In this document: positions 16,371-26,036 of the stretch, piece by piece
How positions within the stretch are numbered: the first letter of the stretch is position 1
How the letters are laid out: each line of letters starts with the position of its first letter
Assembly: GCF_910578695.1 (NCBI RefSeq)
Contig: NZ_CAJTQJ010000021.1
Span: forward strand, 1-37,610
Origin: an uncultured Brachyspira sp.
GTDB lineage: Bacteria; Spirochaetota; Brachyspiria; Brachyspirales; Brachyspiraceae
Length of the DNA: 37,610 nt
Reading direction: 5' to 3'
Notes under the pieces: generated by a model
The model's input: only the letters and a program-made list of their open reading frames with translations
Database searches by the model: none
What the model was told of the DNA's origin: nothing
Program-made: the position numbers and the translations under genes

Positions 16371-16406
16371 TCCGATTCAAGTTATAAACTTGAGTCGGAT
16401 TTTTTT
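16371..16406 (+). terminator. Rho-independent terminator of the CoA-transferase/flavodiiron operon
   Basis: A 13-bp stem (16,371-16,383 with 16,387-16,399, one T-G wobble) with a 3-base loop is followed by seven T. It lies 35 bp after the flavodiiron gene stop and is the clearest terminator in the window. Confidence 0.93.
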
Positions 16407-16501
16407 GTTAAATTATTTATTAATTTTTACGAAAATAAAAATAGTGTCAAAAATAAAGTTTGAATGCTGTAATTAATATGATTATAAGGAAATAATTTTT
16501 T

Positions 16502-18097
16502 ATGGTGAGTATTAAAAGACAAAGACAGATTAAATTATTCTTTATATTATCTAGTATATTAATTGCAGTAATATTTATATTCATAATAATAGGATATTTT
16601 CCTTACGGACTTCATAAAAAAAATATGTCTGAAGTAAATATACCTGAAGATAGTATTGCCTATGTGAGTGTAAAAAGTCTTAATAAAAGTATACTCAGAT
16701 TTTCTGATTCAATATATGCATATAGAATATCTCATGATGAATCTATGCATGATTTTTCGGTTTTACTTAGAACTGCAGATATATTTGCTGATATGCTTAA
16801 AACAAATGATAATTTTTTTGTAAGATTAGCTTCAAAGCCTATGTTAAAAAGAAATGCTGCTTTGCTTTTTTGGGGATATAATGGAAACTTAAATAATTCT
16901 GAAATTTTTTATCTTTTTGATATAGGAAAATTAAATTCTTTTATATTTAATTCTTTTTTCAATTCAAAAGAAATAAATAAATATGAAGTAAAAAAAGTTA
17001 ATTATAATAAAAATAAAATATACATTTTAGATAATGGAAATCCTTATTTATTTTTTAGTTTTTATAAGGGACTTTTAATAGCATCTAAAAACTTTAATCA
17101 TATCAAAAAATTAATTGACTTTTTTACTTCAAATATAAGCAGTATTGATGAAATACAACTATTAAATACGGTAAAAAATCAATATGAGCCTGATATTTCT
17201 TTTTATGTAAATAAAAAATTATTTGATTATAATAAATGCGAAGGTTCTTTATTATTTACTCCGTTAAATTATTTTGTTAATGCAAATAATATATATGGAA
17301 ATATTAAAATAAATAATGATAATGGCTTAATAGATATTTTTACAGATTATGAATATGGAGGCTCTGAAAGATATTCGCTTTATAATTTGGACGGTAAAAT
17401 AGATATACACAATTATTTATCTAAAGAAAGTACTGTTATGTATTTTGCTTTGAAATCATATTTGGCTGGGCTTTATCCTATAGTATATAATGATTTAAAA
17501 ATTAATCATAATAATGAATTATCTTCTGAATTATATAATCTGTTTACGAAAATGAATAATGTTTATTCTTTTGGAAGTATTATAAATGATTTATACGGAG
17601 AGATGGCTATTGCTTATGTTGAATCAAAAAAATCTGAATTGATTTATCCTGTTATTATTTTTAATATAGAAAATGAAGTTTCTCTTCTTCCTAAATTGGA
17701 AATAGCATTATTAGAAAAATATCCTAATCTAATAAAAAAAGAGAGAAATTATAATAATAAATTTATATATTCTTATGATTTAAATAATGAAAATAAACTT
17801 TATTATACTTTTATTGATACAGTATATTTTGCCAGCGAAAATGAAAAAGCTATAGAAACAATCATAGATAATAATTATGAAGAAGAGGCATTAAATATTC
17901 AAATATACAAAAATATAAATCCTGATTATATATTTACTATAGAGCTTTCAAAAGCTCAGAATATATTGAGATATTTCAATATACCTTTTAGAACTTGGAG
18001 CTATCCTAATAGTGTTATAGCTGGTTCGGTTATCAATTCTAATTATACTCATATTAATATAGATTTTAAAGCTAATTTTAATAGTGTAAATAAATAG
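16502..18097 (+). CDS. Membrane-anchored protein of unknown function, DUF3352-like
   Basis: A 531-aa protein with one N-terminal transmembrane helix (about residues 12-32) and a large, probably extracytoplasmic domain. After the anchor, the sequence PEDSIAYVSVKSLNKS resembles the opening of DUF3352-type proteins, which have two repeated halves with Asp/Tyr-rich beta strands. A second similar half seems to begin around residue 300 (STVMYFALKSYL). No catalytic motif, lipobox or repeat was recognised. It ends in TAG, showing that TAG is an ordinary stop in this genome. AAGGAA lies upstream of the ATG. The gene is separated from the preceding operon by a terminator and stands alone before prfA. 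Function unknown. Confidence 0.6.
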   Translation: MVSIKRQRQIKLFFILSSILIAVIFIFIIIGYFPYGLHKKNMSEVNIPEDSIAYVSVKSLNKSILRFSDSIYAYRISHDESMHDFSVLLRTADIFADMLKTNDNFFVRLASKPMLKRNAALLFWGYNGNLNNSEIFYLFDIGKLNSFIFNSFFNSKEINKYEVKKVNYNKNKIYILDNGNPYLFFSFYKGLLIASKNFNHIKKLIDFFTSNISSIDEIQLLNTVKNQYEPDISFYVNKKLFDYNKCEGSLLFTPLNYFVNANNIYGNIKINNDNGLIDIFTDYEYGGSERYSLYNLDGKIDIHNYLSKESTVMYFALKSYLAGLYPIVYNDLKINHNNELSSELYNLFTKMNNVYSFGSIINDLYGEMAIAYVESKKSELIYPVIIFNIENEVSLLPKLEIALLEKYPNLIKKERNYNNKFIYSYDLNNENKLYYTFIDTVYFASENEKAIETIIDNNYEEEALNIQIYKNINPDYIFTIELSKAQNILRYFNIPFRTWSYPNSVIAGSVINSNYTHINIDFKANFNSVNK

Positions 18098-18176
18098 TTA
18101 TATTAAATTATAATAGTTGATAAATATCATTATTTATATATAATTAATTATTATTTTTTGGAGTGAAATTTATTTT

Positions 18177-19253
18177 ATGTCAATAATTGATAAACTGTCA
18201 TTAGTAGAAACTACATATAAAGATATAGTAGAGAAACTTAATGATGCTAATATAAAAGATAATAGAGTGATACAGGATTTGATGAAAAAAAAATCTGAAA
18301 TAGAGGATATAGTAGAAGAATATAAAAAACTAAAAGCAGTATTGAAAGAAATTGAAGAATCTAATGATATTATTAATAATGCTGATACAGATAAAGAACT
18401 TAAAGATATGGCATTATCGGAGATAGAAGAACTTAATCAGAAAAAAGAAGATATAATAAATGATCTTAGGCTTCTTTTGCTTCCTAAAGATAAAAATGAC
18501 GGTAAAAATATTATTGTAGAAATTAGGGTAGGTACAGGAGGAGATGAATCTGCTTTATTTGTAGGGGATTTATTTAGAATGTATACCCGTTTTATTGAAA
18601 GATCAAATTTAAAAATGGATATAATAGATACAAGTCCTACAGAGCTTGGAGGATATAAAGAAGTTATATTTTCTGTATCAGGAAAAGATGCTTATAGAAC
18701 ATTAAAATTTGAAAGCGGTACTCATCGTGTTCAGAGAATACCTGCTACTGAGTCTGGAGGAAGAATTCATACATCTGCTTCTACAGTTGCTGTTATGCCT
18801 GAAGCTATGGAAAGCGATGTTGTTATAAAAGATGAAGATATAAGAGTTGATATATTTCGTTCAAGCGGTCCGGGAGGGCAGTCGGTTAATACTACAGACA
18901 GTGCCGTTAGAATTACTCATTTGCCTACAGGATTAGTCGTACAATGTCAAGATGAAAAAAGTCAGCATAAAAATAAGGCTAAAGCTTTAAAAGTTTTAAG
19001 AGCAAGAATATATGAGAAAGAAGAGGCTGAAAGAAAGGCAAAAGAGGCAAAGGAAAGACGCGAACAGATTGGTTCAGGAGACAGAAGCGAGAGAATAAGG
19101 ACTTATAATTTTCCTCAAAACAGAGTTACAGATCATAGAATAAATATTACTCTTTATAAGTTGGATAGATTTATGGACGGAGAAATAACCGAAATAACTG
19201 ATGCTTTATTTAAAAAGGAACAAGAAGATATGCTTGCTTCTTATTCTGATTAA
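18177..19253 (+). CDS. prfA: Peptide chain release factor 1
   Basis: RF1 recognises UAA and UAG in the ribosomal A site and triggers peptide release. The 358-aa length is typical. The codon-recognition tripeptide is at 189-191 (PAT, in RIPATESGGRIHTS), and the catalytic GGQ is at 233-235 (SSGPGGQSVNTTDSAV). The C-terminal RSERIRTYNFPQNRVTDHR signature is also present. The GGAG site is 13 bases from the ATG, rather far, but no better start is seen. Its usual partner prmC does not follow. Confidence 0.97.
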   Translation: MSIIDKLSLVETTYKDIVEKLNDANIKDNRVIQDLMKKKSEIEDIVEEYKKLKAVLKEIEESNDIINNADTDKELKDMALSEIEELNQKKEDIINDLRLLLLPKDKNDGKNIIVEIRVGTGGDESALFVGDLFRMYTRFIERSNLKMDIIDTSPTELGGYKEVIFSVSGKDAYRTLKFESGTHRVQRIPATESGGRIHTSASTVAVMPEAMESDVVIKDEDIRVDIFRSSGPGGQSVNTTDSAVRITHLPTGLVVQCQDEKSQHKNKAKALKVLRARIYEKEEAERKAKEAKERREQIGSGDRSERIRTYNFPQNRVTDHRINITLYKLDRFMDGEITEITDALFKKEQEDMLASYSD

Positions 19254-19482
19254 TTATTTATAAATAGTTTTGATATTCTGATTATTTTTTATAATAAAAA
19301 TAATAAATATTAAAATAATGAAAATTAAATTTAATGTTTTATAGTTTATAAAGCTATGTATTTAAAAAAATATTTTTAAGCGATATATATTATTTTTTCG
19401 ATATATAAACAATATAACTAAAATAAATAATATGTATTTTAAGTATAGATTATATTTAATTAATTTTAAGAGGTATGTATAT

Positions 19483-20928
19483 ATGAGTTTTTTAATATTA
19501 GCTGATAAATCTTTCAATAATGAGTTTTCTATGAAATTTGATGATATATTTAATGATAAGATTAATATTTTAAAAGATAAATTAAATTGCAGTATCAAGT
19601 ATATAGAAAATAATAATATTGAAAAAATAGATGATTATTTGAACAATATATATAGAGAAAGTGAAAATTATGATAATATAATTTATATACCTTGTAATAT
19701 GCCTTTATTTAATATTGATGAAACTATTAAATTAAGTAAAATACATGAAGATAATATATCATATTTCAGTTATGGAGAAAATTATCCTTTAGGAATAATT
19801 CCTTTTATAATAAGAAGAAATGCTTTTGAAAAATTATTTAATATAATAAAAACGAAAGACATTAAAGTAAATGAAAATGCTATAAGTAATATTGTATTTG
19901 TAGACCCTAATTTTTTTGAAATAGAAATACTTATATCTGAATATGATATGAGATATTACAGACTTTCACTTTTTGCAAATAGCAGAAGAAATGCAGTTTT
20001 GATAGAAAAACTTATTAATTATAAAAATTATGATGAAATGGTAAAAGCAGTAGAGGAAAATCCAAGTATCAGAAGAACATTGCCTTCATTTATAGAGATG
20101 GATATTAATAATAGACAGAATATTATGAACAGGTATTTATTAAAAAATGAAGCTGTAAAAACTGAGCTTACAAAGAAGGAAGAAAAAAATATTACATTTG
20201 AAGAGTTTAAAATTATTTATGATAAGATTTATAATTTTTGCGGCGATTTTCATATGTCTATAGGAAGTTATTATGAGCCTCTTTTAAATAAAGATATTTT
20301 TGATATTCTTGATTATTCTGTTAAAAATAAAAATGTTAATATATATTTGGAAACTAATGCTTTGCTTCTTGACAGCGATAAAGCCAAGAAATTATTATCT
20401 ATGCAGTCTGAAAGGGATAATCTGCATGTTATTATACATTTAGATGCTGTAGAAGAAAATGTTTATAATAAAATATATGATAACGGCGATATGAAAACGG
20501 TTCTTTCAAATATAGATTATTATTTACTTAGAGAGCCTAAAAACACATATTTGCAGATAGTAAAGCAGAAGGATAATTTTGATTATTTGTCTTCATACTA
20601 TAAATATTTTGATAAGTATAAAAATATAGATATTATAATGCAGAAATATTATACTTATAGGGGTATTATAGAAGATAATAGAGTAGGGGATATGTCGCCT
20701 CTTATTAATATGGGCTGCTGGCATTTGGCTAGGGATTTATTTATAGATTCTTATGGAGATATTTATATTTGCAGATTTGATATAAATAAAGAAAAAAAAA
20801 TAGCTTCTATATATGAAGAAAATTTAGAGAATATATGGAAATTATTAGAAAATTATTTTATTGATAATGTTTATAAGAAAATAGATTTTTGTAAAAATTG
20901 CGATGAATGGTATTTATATAATTTTTGA
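19483..20928 (+). CDS. Spirochaete SPASM-domain protein lacking radical-SAM cysteines
   Basis: A 481-aa protein with three apparent regions. Residues 1 to about 150 look like a degenerate nucleotidyltransferase/MobA-like fold (LILADKS start; IIYIPCNMPLF as the strand preceding a metal-site loop). Residues about 215-400 follow the radical-SAM barrel layout, but the CxxxCxxC cluster motif is missing; the equivalent region (DINNRQNIMNRY) has no Cys. Residues about 410-476 form a SPASM-like iron-sulfur domain with Cys412, Cys430, Cys470 and Cys473 and a CxxCxEW ending. It probably binds one auxiliary cluster but cannot cleave SAM. I took the ATG at 19,483 because AAGAGG lies 9 bases upstream; an earlier in-frame ATG at 19,432 lacks a site. 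Function unknown. Confidence 0.7.
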   Translation: MSFLILADKSFNNEFSMKFDDIFNDKINILKDKLNCSIKYIENNNIEKIDDYLNNIYRESENYDNIIYIPCNMPLFNIDETIKLSKIHEDNISYFSYGENYPLGIIPFIIRRNAFEKLFNIIKTKDIKVNENAISNIVFVDPNFFEIEILISEYDMRYYRLSLFANSRRNAVLIEKLINYKNYDEMVKAVEENPSIRRTLPSFIEMDINNRQNIMNRYLLKNEAVKTELTKKEEKNITFEEFKIIYDKIYNFCGDFHMSIGSYYEPLLNKDIFDILDYSVKNKNVNIYLETNALLLDSDKAKKLLSMQSERDNLHVIIHLDAVEENVYNKIYDNGDMKTVLSNIDYYLLREPKNTYLQIVKQKDNFDYLSSYYKYFDKYKNIDIIMQKYYTYRGIIEDNRVGDMSPLINMGCWHLARDLFIDSYGDIYICRFDINKEKKIASIYEENLENIWKLLENYFIDNVYKKIDFCKNCDEWYLYNF

Positions 20929-20939
20929 TTATTTTGATT

Positions 20940-21377
20940 ATGGAAAATATAATAATAAAATATTTAGAATTTGTTTTAGTCTGCTATGTTATAAGGTTTT
21001 TATCTACCAGATTTTTATTTGAATTTCAGTTTTTAAAAAATTTTTATTATAGAAGAGAAATACTGCCCGGAGTTAGAAATTGGAATAATAGAATGAAAAT
21101 GATTTATTATTCTGAACTTTTTTCTTTTATACAAAGCGTATTGGCGGCTTTATTTTTTATTGTATTTTTTCATTTTATTCCTTTAGCAGAGTATATTAAA
21201 CTTATAGTATGTTTTTTGATGTACTCATTTTTTATAATTGCAGATAAGGTGAGATTTTCTATAATGCTTACTAATTATCCTTATTCTCTTTTAATAATGG
21301 ATACAGCTGTATTTTTATTTGTGAGTCTTTTGCAGTTTATAGCTATGGCATTTATGAATTCTGCTTCGCCTTTCTAA
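20940..21377 (+). CDS. Small integral membrane protein, unknown
   Basis: A 145-aa protein with four hydrophobic segments (roughly residues 5-22, 50-75, 79-97 and 110-135) and a basic loop (RREILPGVRNWNNRMKM) after the first. I recognise no family. The ATG at 20,940 is 11 bp past the stop of the SPASM gene; a TTG at 20,925 that overlaps that stop is an alternative start. Either way it is probably translated by coupling to the SPASM gene, suggesting a shared function at the membrane. It converges with the nucleotidyltransferase gene, leaving 12 bp. Confidence 0.55.
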   Translation: MENIIIKYLEFVLVCYVIRFLSTRFLFEFQFLKNFYYRREILPGVRNWNNRMKMIYYSELFSFIQSVLAALFFIVFFHFIPLAEYIKLIVCFLMYSFFIIADKVRFSIMLTNYPYSLLIMDTAVFLFVSLLQFIAMAFMNSASPF

Positions 21378-21389
21378 TTTTGTTTTATC

Positions 21390-22376
21390 CTAATTTTGCT
21401 CTATTGTAATGGAGGCACCTATATCCATTGAATGAGTTTTACCTTTATATGTTGCTTTTTCAGATATTATAGAATTATCCATAAATGCATTAGATATATT
21501 TACCTCTTCAAATATAATACAGTTTTTTAATATTGAGTTTTCTATTTTAGAATTTCTCCCTATATGCACATAAGGACCTATTACAGAGTTTTCTATTTTC
21601 ACATCTTTATCAATAAATACAGGAGGTATTATAGCAGTATCTTTTATACCTTTACTAAGTATTTCATGTTTTATTATAGTTCTGTTTGTTTCTATCATAG
21701 TGGATTTTTCACCGCAGTCATACCAGCCGTCCAATTTGAATGTTTTAAATACTATACCTTTTTCTATCATATACTCTAATGCATCGGTTAGCTGATATTC
21801 ATTTTTTGTTTTTATATTATTTTTTATAATATATTCTATTGCCTCAAATAATTCTTTTGTATTAAAAATATTGTACATACCTGTAAGGGCTAAATTGCTT
21901 ATAGGCTCCTGAGGCTTTTCTATTAATTTTGTTATAATTCCATTTTCATTTAAAATAGCAATACCAAATCTGCTTGGATTATCTACTTCGCATACTCCTA
22001 ATGAATTTTCATTTTTACTTACTATATTAGACAGATTCAATTTAAATATAGTATCTCCAAGAATGATGAATATTTTGTCATCATCATTTATATGCTCTTT
22101 TGTAAGATATACAGCATGTGCTAAGCCTTTATATTCTTCTTGTTCTACAAATGTCAATTTTATATTTTTATATTTATTAGTTAGATACTCTATCATATCA
22201 TTTTTTAAATATCCCACTATAAATATAACTTCATCTAAATCCTCTATTGAAGATATTTCTGTCATTATAAAATCTATAATTGTAGCTCCTGCTATTGGGA
22301 GTATTGGTTTTGGTTTTGTAATTGTGTGAGGTCTTAATCTAGTACCTTCTCCTGCTGCTGGTATAATAACTTTCAA
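21390..22376 (-). CDS. Sugar-1-phosphate nucleotidyltransferase (RmlA-like) with left-handed beta-helix tail
   Basis: A 328-aa enzyme that activates a sugar-1-phosphate with an NTP. The N-terminal Rossmann-type domain (1 to about 235) has the full signature AAGEGTRLRPHTITKPKPI (residues 7-25), the metal-site GDTIF near 107-111 and EKPQEP. The C-terminal 90 residues contain hexapeptide-like turns (ENSVIGPYVHIGRNSKIENSI) of a left-handed beta helix. The sugar and nucleotide (dTTP or UTP with glucose-1-P) cannot be fixed from sequence. The start codon is TTG with AAGGA seven bases upstream. It lies 39 bp after the DJ-1/PfpI gene on the same strand. Confidence 0.88.
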   Translation of the reverse strand: MKVIIPAAGEGTRLRPHTITKPKPILPIAGATIIDFIMTEISSIEDLDEVIFIVGYLKNDMIEYLTNKYKNIKLTFVEQEEYKGLAHAVYLTKEHINDDDKIFIILGDTIFKLNLSNIVSKNENSLGVCEVDNPSRFGIAILNENGIITKLIEKPQEPISNLALTGMYNIFNTKELFEAIEYIIKNNIKTKNEYQLTDALEYMIEKGIVFKTFKLDGWYDCGEKSTMIETNRTIIKHEILSKGIKDTAIIPPVFIDKDVKIENSVIGPYVHIGRNSKIENSILKNCIIFEEVNISNAFMDNSIISEKATYKGKTHSMDIGASITIEQN

Positions 22377-22415
22377 TTTTTAATCCTTATATATAAAAGA
22401 CTTTTTTAATCAGTA

Positions 22416-22970
22416 TTATTTTATTAATTGTATTAATAAAGAGTTTGCAAGTTCTTCATTAGAGCCATTTAAATATTTTACTATTTCTAAAGCAAAAAAT
22501 ATTGTAGTAGCAGGACCTTTAGAAGTTATGACATTATCAGTGCATACAACTAAATCTTTTTCTATATATTCTCCTCCTTTTACCATACTTTCACAGCTAG
22601 GATAACAAGTATATTTTCCTTTAATTACTCCAGCTTCGCCAAGTACTATAGGAGAAGCACATATTGCAGATACTAATTTTTTATTTTCGTACATATTTCT
22701 GATTTTTTCTATAATTCTCATATCAGATTTTAAATTGTTCATTCCGCCCATTCCGCCTGCAAGTGCTGCAGCGTCAAAATCATAATTTATTATTTTTTCT
22801 AATGGAGCATCAGCTTTAACAATAATATTATGAGCCCCTTTTACTTCTAAGTTATCTGATAAAGAAGCAGTCACTACTTCTATATTTGCTCTTCTTAAAA
22901 CATCAATAATAGTTATAGCTTCAATTTCTTCAAAACCTTCAGCTAATGGAACTAAAACTTTTTTCATCAT
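22416..22970 (-). CDS. DJ-1/PfpI family protein (ThiJ-like)
   Basis: A 184-aa single-domain protein of the DJ-1/YajL type, thought to act in protection against oxidative or carbonyl stress; claims of deglycase or chaperone activity are debated. The nucleophile elbow is SAICASPIVLGEAG with Cys104, supported by Glu17 in EGFEEIE, in the same register as human DJ-1. The start at 22,970 follows AAAGGAG with 9-base spacing. A further in-frame ATG at 23,045 would add a 25-residue extension without a ribosome site and without family match, so I rejected it. Co-oriented with the nucleotidyltransferase gene. Confidence 0.9.
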   Translation of the reverse strand: MMKKVLVPLAEGFEEIEAITIIDVLRRANIEVVTASLSDNLEVKGAHNIIVKADAPLEKIINYDFDAAALAGGMGGMNNLKSDMRIIEKIRNMYENKKLVSAICASPIVLGEAGVIKGKYTCYPSCESMVKGGEYIEKDLVVCTDNVITSKGPATTIFFALEIVKYLNGSNEELANSLLIQLIK

Positions 22971-23102
22971 AATTATAAACTCCTTTTTATAATGATTTTC
23001 TATTATTATAAATGTCTTAATATATATACTATATTTTATATTCATAATATTGCAAGTAATTTTTTTACTGTCAATATTTTTATATTAATAATTAATTATT
23101 TT

Positions 23103-23681
23103 TTAGCTTCCAAATTTTTCTATAGCTTTTTCATATCCTAAATCGGAAGATTTTTTTAAGTATTTTTGAGCTTTTAATATATATTTTTCTTTTGTTTTAT
23201 CTTCTTTTTCATAATTTGAAAATTTATTATATAGTTTATATAAATCATAGTATGCTATATAATCTTCACTGTTAAACTCTAATGTTTTTTTTAAATATTT
23301 AACAGCCTTTTTATATTTTTTCTTTTTTCTATATACAATAGACATCAAATAATATGCATCCGAGTAATTCTCATTTTTCATAATAACTTTTTCTAAATCT
23401 TCTATTGCTTTATCATATTCTTCTTTAGCTATATAAATTTCTGCCCTATAATAGTATGCATCGCTGTCATAAGGATATATTTCTATAGATTTATTATATG
23501 TCTCTATTGCTTTATCATATTCTTTTATCTCATAATATATTCTAGCCAAATTATGATAAGCATCTAAATTATTATTATCTAATTCTATAACCTTTGTTAA
23601 ATCATTAATAGCCTCATCATATTTTTTATTTTGAATATTACTTAATGCACTATAAAAATATTTATTTTCCTCACTAATCAT
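23103..23681 (-). CDS. Tetratricopeptide-repeat protein
   Basis: A 192-aa protein made almost wholly of TPR units of 34 residues (about five), each with the A-Y-...-Y-x-K-A-x-x-x-Y/L pattern, such as EYDKAIETYNKSIEIYP. The last unit resembles a Sel1-like end (SSDLGYEKAIEKFG). There is no signal peptide and no fused catalytic domain, so it is probably a cytosolic adaptor. Partners are unknown. AGGGAAG lies upstream of the ATG. It stands alone between the DJ-1 gene and eda. Confidence 0.85.
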   Translation of the reverse strand: MISEENKYFYSALSNIQNKKYDEAINDLTKVIELDNNNLDAYHNLARIYYEIKEYDKAIETYNKSIEIYPYDSDAYYYRAEIYIAKEEYDKAIEDLEKVIMKNENYSDAYYLMSIVYRKKKKYKKAVKYLKKTLEFNSEDYIAYYDLYKLYNKFSNYEKEDKTKEKYILKAQKYLKKSSDLGYEKAIEKFGS

Positions 23682-23810
23682 ATTATATACTTCCCTAATT
23701 TTATATTTATAATATATAAATTATATAAAAATAATAAGCGAATGCAAATTTATTTAAAATTAAAATATAAATTATATAAGTATATAAAGTATAAATATAT
23801 ATTATTAATT

Positions 23811-24437
23811 TTACAATTCTTTTATTAAATTATGAGCCTCTTGAAATCTTCTTTTTATTTCTTTCCAATTTTTTTCTTCCATTAGATTTCTAGGGCATAG
23901 CCAAGAACCTCCGCATGCAAATACATTTTTATTTTGCAAATATTCTTTTACATTATCAATATTTATACCCCCCAAAGGCATAAATTTTACGCCTGTATGC
24001 TGATAAACGGAAGCTATATTTTTTATCCAATTAATTCCCCCATAAAGTCCCGCATGAAAAAATTTTATATATTTATGCTCATAAGCTAAACATTGTTCAA
24101 TTTCAGAGGGCGTTGCAGCACCGGGTATATAATGATAATTTTTATTTTTAGCATATTCAAGCATTATAGGCTGAACACCGGGGCTTATTATTATATTTAT
24201 GCCTAAATCTAATATTCTATCAACCTGCTTTGTATTTAAAACTGTAGCAGCCGCACTTGGAAGCGAAGGATAATCTTTAGCTAGTATTTCTAAAGCCTTG
24301 TATCCGTATTCTGTTCTAAGAGTTAATTCTATAGAAGGAAGAAACTCCAAGCAAAGTTCTGCTATATTTCTTATTTCTTCTTCATTTTCTGCAACTACTA
24401 CAGGTATTATTTTATTTTGTATATATTTCTCCAGCAT
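23811..24437 (-). CDS. eda: 2-dehydro-3-deoxy-phosphogluconate (KDPG) aldolase
   Basis: This aldolase splits KDPG into pyruvate and glyceraldehyde-3-phosphate, the last step of hexuronate breakdown. The 208-aa length fits. Schiff-base Lys125 is in YIKFFHAG, Glu37 in IELTLRT, and the GAATPSE phosphate loop follows at 106-112. The usual KFFPA reads KFFHA, a modest variation. CGGAG precedes the ATG. It is the last gene of the uxuB-uxuA-uxaC-eda series, 39 bp after uxaC. Because the KDG kinase gene in this window is interrupted, its substrate supply from glucuronate may be lost. Confidence 0.93.
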   Translation of the reverse strand: MLEKYIQNKIIPVVVAENEEEIRNIAELCLEFLPSIELTLRTEYGYKALEILAKDYPSLPSAAATVLNTKQVDRILDLGINIIISPGVQPIMLEYAKNKNYHYIPGAATPSEIEQCLAYEHKYIKFFHAGLYGGINWIKNIASVYQHTGVKFMPLGGINIDNVKEYLQNKNVFACGGSWLCPRNLMEEKNWKEIKRRFQEAHNLIKEL

Positions 24438-24476
24438 AAAAAACTCCGTAAAATATCGAATTATAATTTATCATAC

Positions 24477-25883
24477 TTAATTATTAAAGTAAATATTAGA
24501 ATTATTAAAGCATATATTTTCTATAATATTTCCCAAATATTTTATATCATTTGGAGCTTCTCCGTTTTCAGCTAATTGTCCTATATAATTGCATAATATT
24601 CTTCTAAAATATTCATGTCTCGAATATGATAGAAAGCTTCTAGAATCGGTGAGCATTCCTATGAATAATCCTAATGAACTGCTGTTTGCAAGAATTTTCA
24701 TTTGTTCTTCTATTGCGTCTTTATTGTCCAAAAACCACCAAGCAGAACCAAGCTGCATTTTTCCTTTTATGCCGCCTTCTTGAAAACAGCCCATAAGTGT
24801 TGATATAGGATAATAATCTTTACTATTAAGACTATAAAAAATAATTTTAGGAAGTCCGCTTTCATTATTGGCAGTTTTTAGTAATAATGATAATTTTTCT
24901 ATAATATTAGAATCTCCTGCAGAGTCATAGCCTGTATCAGCACCTAACTTTTTGAACATTACTTCATTATTATTTCTCATAGCGGAAATATGTATCTGCA
25001 TAACTAAATTTGATTCTTTATATTTTTTTATTAATTTTAAAATAATATAAGTTTTATATTTCTCTATATCTTCAAAAGTTAATACTTGTTTATTCATAGC
25101 TTTTTTAAAAATACTGTCAATATTTTTTTCATCATCTAAATTGAAAGGTATTTTATATAATGATAAGTCGCTTGACATACAGTTTAGATTTTTAAAATAA
25201 TCTATTTTTTTATATAAAGCCTCTATTAATGAGCTTATATTTTCTATATTTATAGATACTGCATTTTGCAGCTTTTTTATATAGCCGCTGAAATCAGGCA
25301 TCTCTATATTCAGAGCCTTATCAATTCTGAAAGTAGGCACTATCTTTGTATCTATTTTTCCTATTTCAGCTTTGCCTTCATTTATTAATTTATGATATTC
25401 TAAATTGTCTATAGGGTCATCTGTAGTGCCTATAGTATGAACTTTAAATTTTTTAAAAATATCTTTAACTGTCATATATTTTAATTTTTCATTTGCCTTT
25501 TGCCATATTATATCAGCATTATCTTCGTTTATTATTTCATAAATATCGAAATATCTTTGAAGCTCCAAATGACTCCAATGATAAAGCGGATTTCCTATTA
25601 GATTAGGTACGGTTTTTATCCAAGCTGTAAACTTATCATAATCAGATGCATTGCCTGTTATGAATTTTTCATCTATGCCGTTAGCACGCATCATTCTCCA
25701 TTTATAATGATCTCCGTAAAGCCAAATTTCTGTTATATTTTTGAATTTTTTATTTTCAGCAATTTCTTTCGGATTTAGATGACAATGATAATCAAATATA
25801 GGACATTTATCAGCATAATTATGAAAAAGTATTTTTGATGTTTCATTATATAATAAGAAATCTTTATCCATAAAATTTTTCAT
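24477..25883 (-). CDS. uxaC: Uronate (glucuronate) isomerase
   Basis: UxaC converts D-glucuronate to D-fructuronate (and galacturonate to tagaturonate) in the cytosol. The 468-aa length is close to E. coli UxaC. The amidohydrolase-type metal site is seen in DYHCHLNPKEIAE near residue 30-42. Other typical segments are WLYGDHYKWRMMRANG, HWSHLELQRYF, TIGTTDDPIDNLEYH, MQIHISAMRNNN and SLGLFIGMLTDSRSFLSY. AGAGG lies upstream of the ATG. A 153-bp gap with a hairpin separates it from uxuA, so it may be transcribed from the uxuB promoter with processing or from its own weak promoter. Confidence 0.95.
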   Translation of the reverse strand: MKNFMDKDFLLYNETSKILFHNYADKCPIFDYHCHLNPKEIAENKKFKNITEIWLYGDHYKWRMMRANGIDEKFITGNASDYDKFTAWIKTVPNLIGNPLYHWSHLELQRYFDIYEIINEDNADIIWQKANEKLKYMTVKDIFKKFKVHTIGTTDDPIDNLEYHKLINEGKAEIGKIDTKIVPTFRIDKALNIEMPDFSGYIKKLQNAVSINIENISSLIEALYKKIDYFKNLNCMSSDLSLYKIPFNLDDEKNIDSIFKKAMNKQVLTFEDIEKYKTYIILKLIKKYKESNLVMQIHISAMRNNNEVMFKKLGADTGYDSAGDSNIIEKLSLLLKTANNESGLPKIIFYSLNSKDYYPISTLMGCFQEGGIKGKMQLGSAWWFLDNKDAIEEQMKILANSSSLGLFIGMLTDSRSFLSYSRHEYFRRILCNYIGQLAENGEAPNDIKYLGNIIENICFNNSNIYFNN

Positions 25884-25919
25884 TATACTACCTCTTTTTT
25901 ATAAAGTGCTAAATATATG

Positions 25920-25944
25920 CAATGCTATAATTATAAAAGCATTG
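25920..25944. other. Hairpin in the uxuA-uxaC gap
   Basis: Arms CAATGCT (25,920-25,926) and AGCATTG (25,938-25,944) pair perfectly around a partly self-complementary loop. Five T follow on the plus strand, but no plus-strand gene ends here. In the minus-strand transcript the hairpin lies 37 bases ahead of uxaC and may stabilise the uxaC-eda segment. Confidence 0.35.
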
Positions 25945-26036
25945 TTTTTAATTATTTACTTATTCTTTTATTTTTTTCTTATATTATACATATATTATAT
26001 ATACATCTTTATACACATTACTTTATACACATTTTT

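Noticed and set aside
19432..19482. Longer start for the SPASM protein
   Set aside because: No ribosome site precedes ATG 19,432; AAGAGG is correctly spaced for ATG 19,483, and the fold-like start MSFLILADKS follows.
22971..23045. A 25-residue N-terminal extension of the DJ-1/PfpI protein
   Set aside because: The family starts at the KKVLVPLAEG strand, and a strong ribosome site precedes ATG 22,970.
25909..25923. Fifteen-base match ctaaatatatgcaat with 7202-7216
   Set aside because: No symmetry, no shared position relative to genes, and AT-rich composition makes a chance match plausible.
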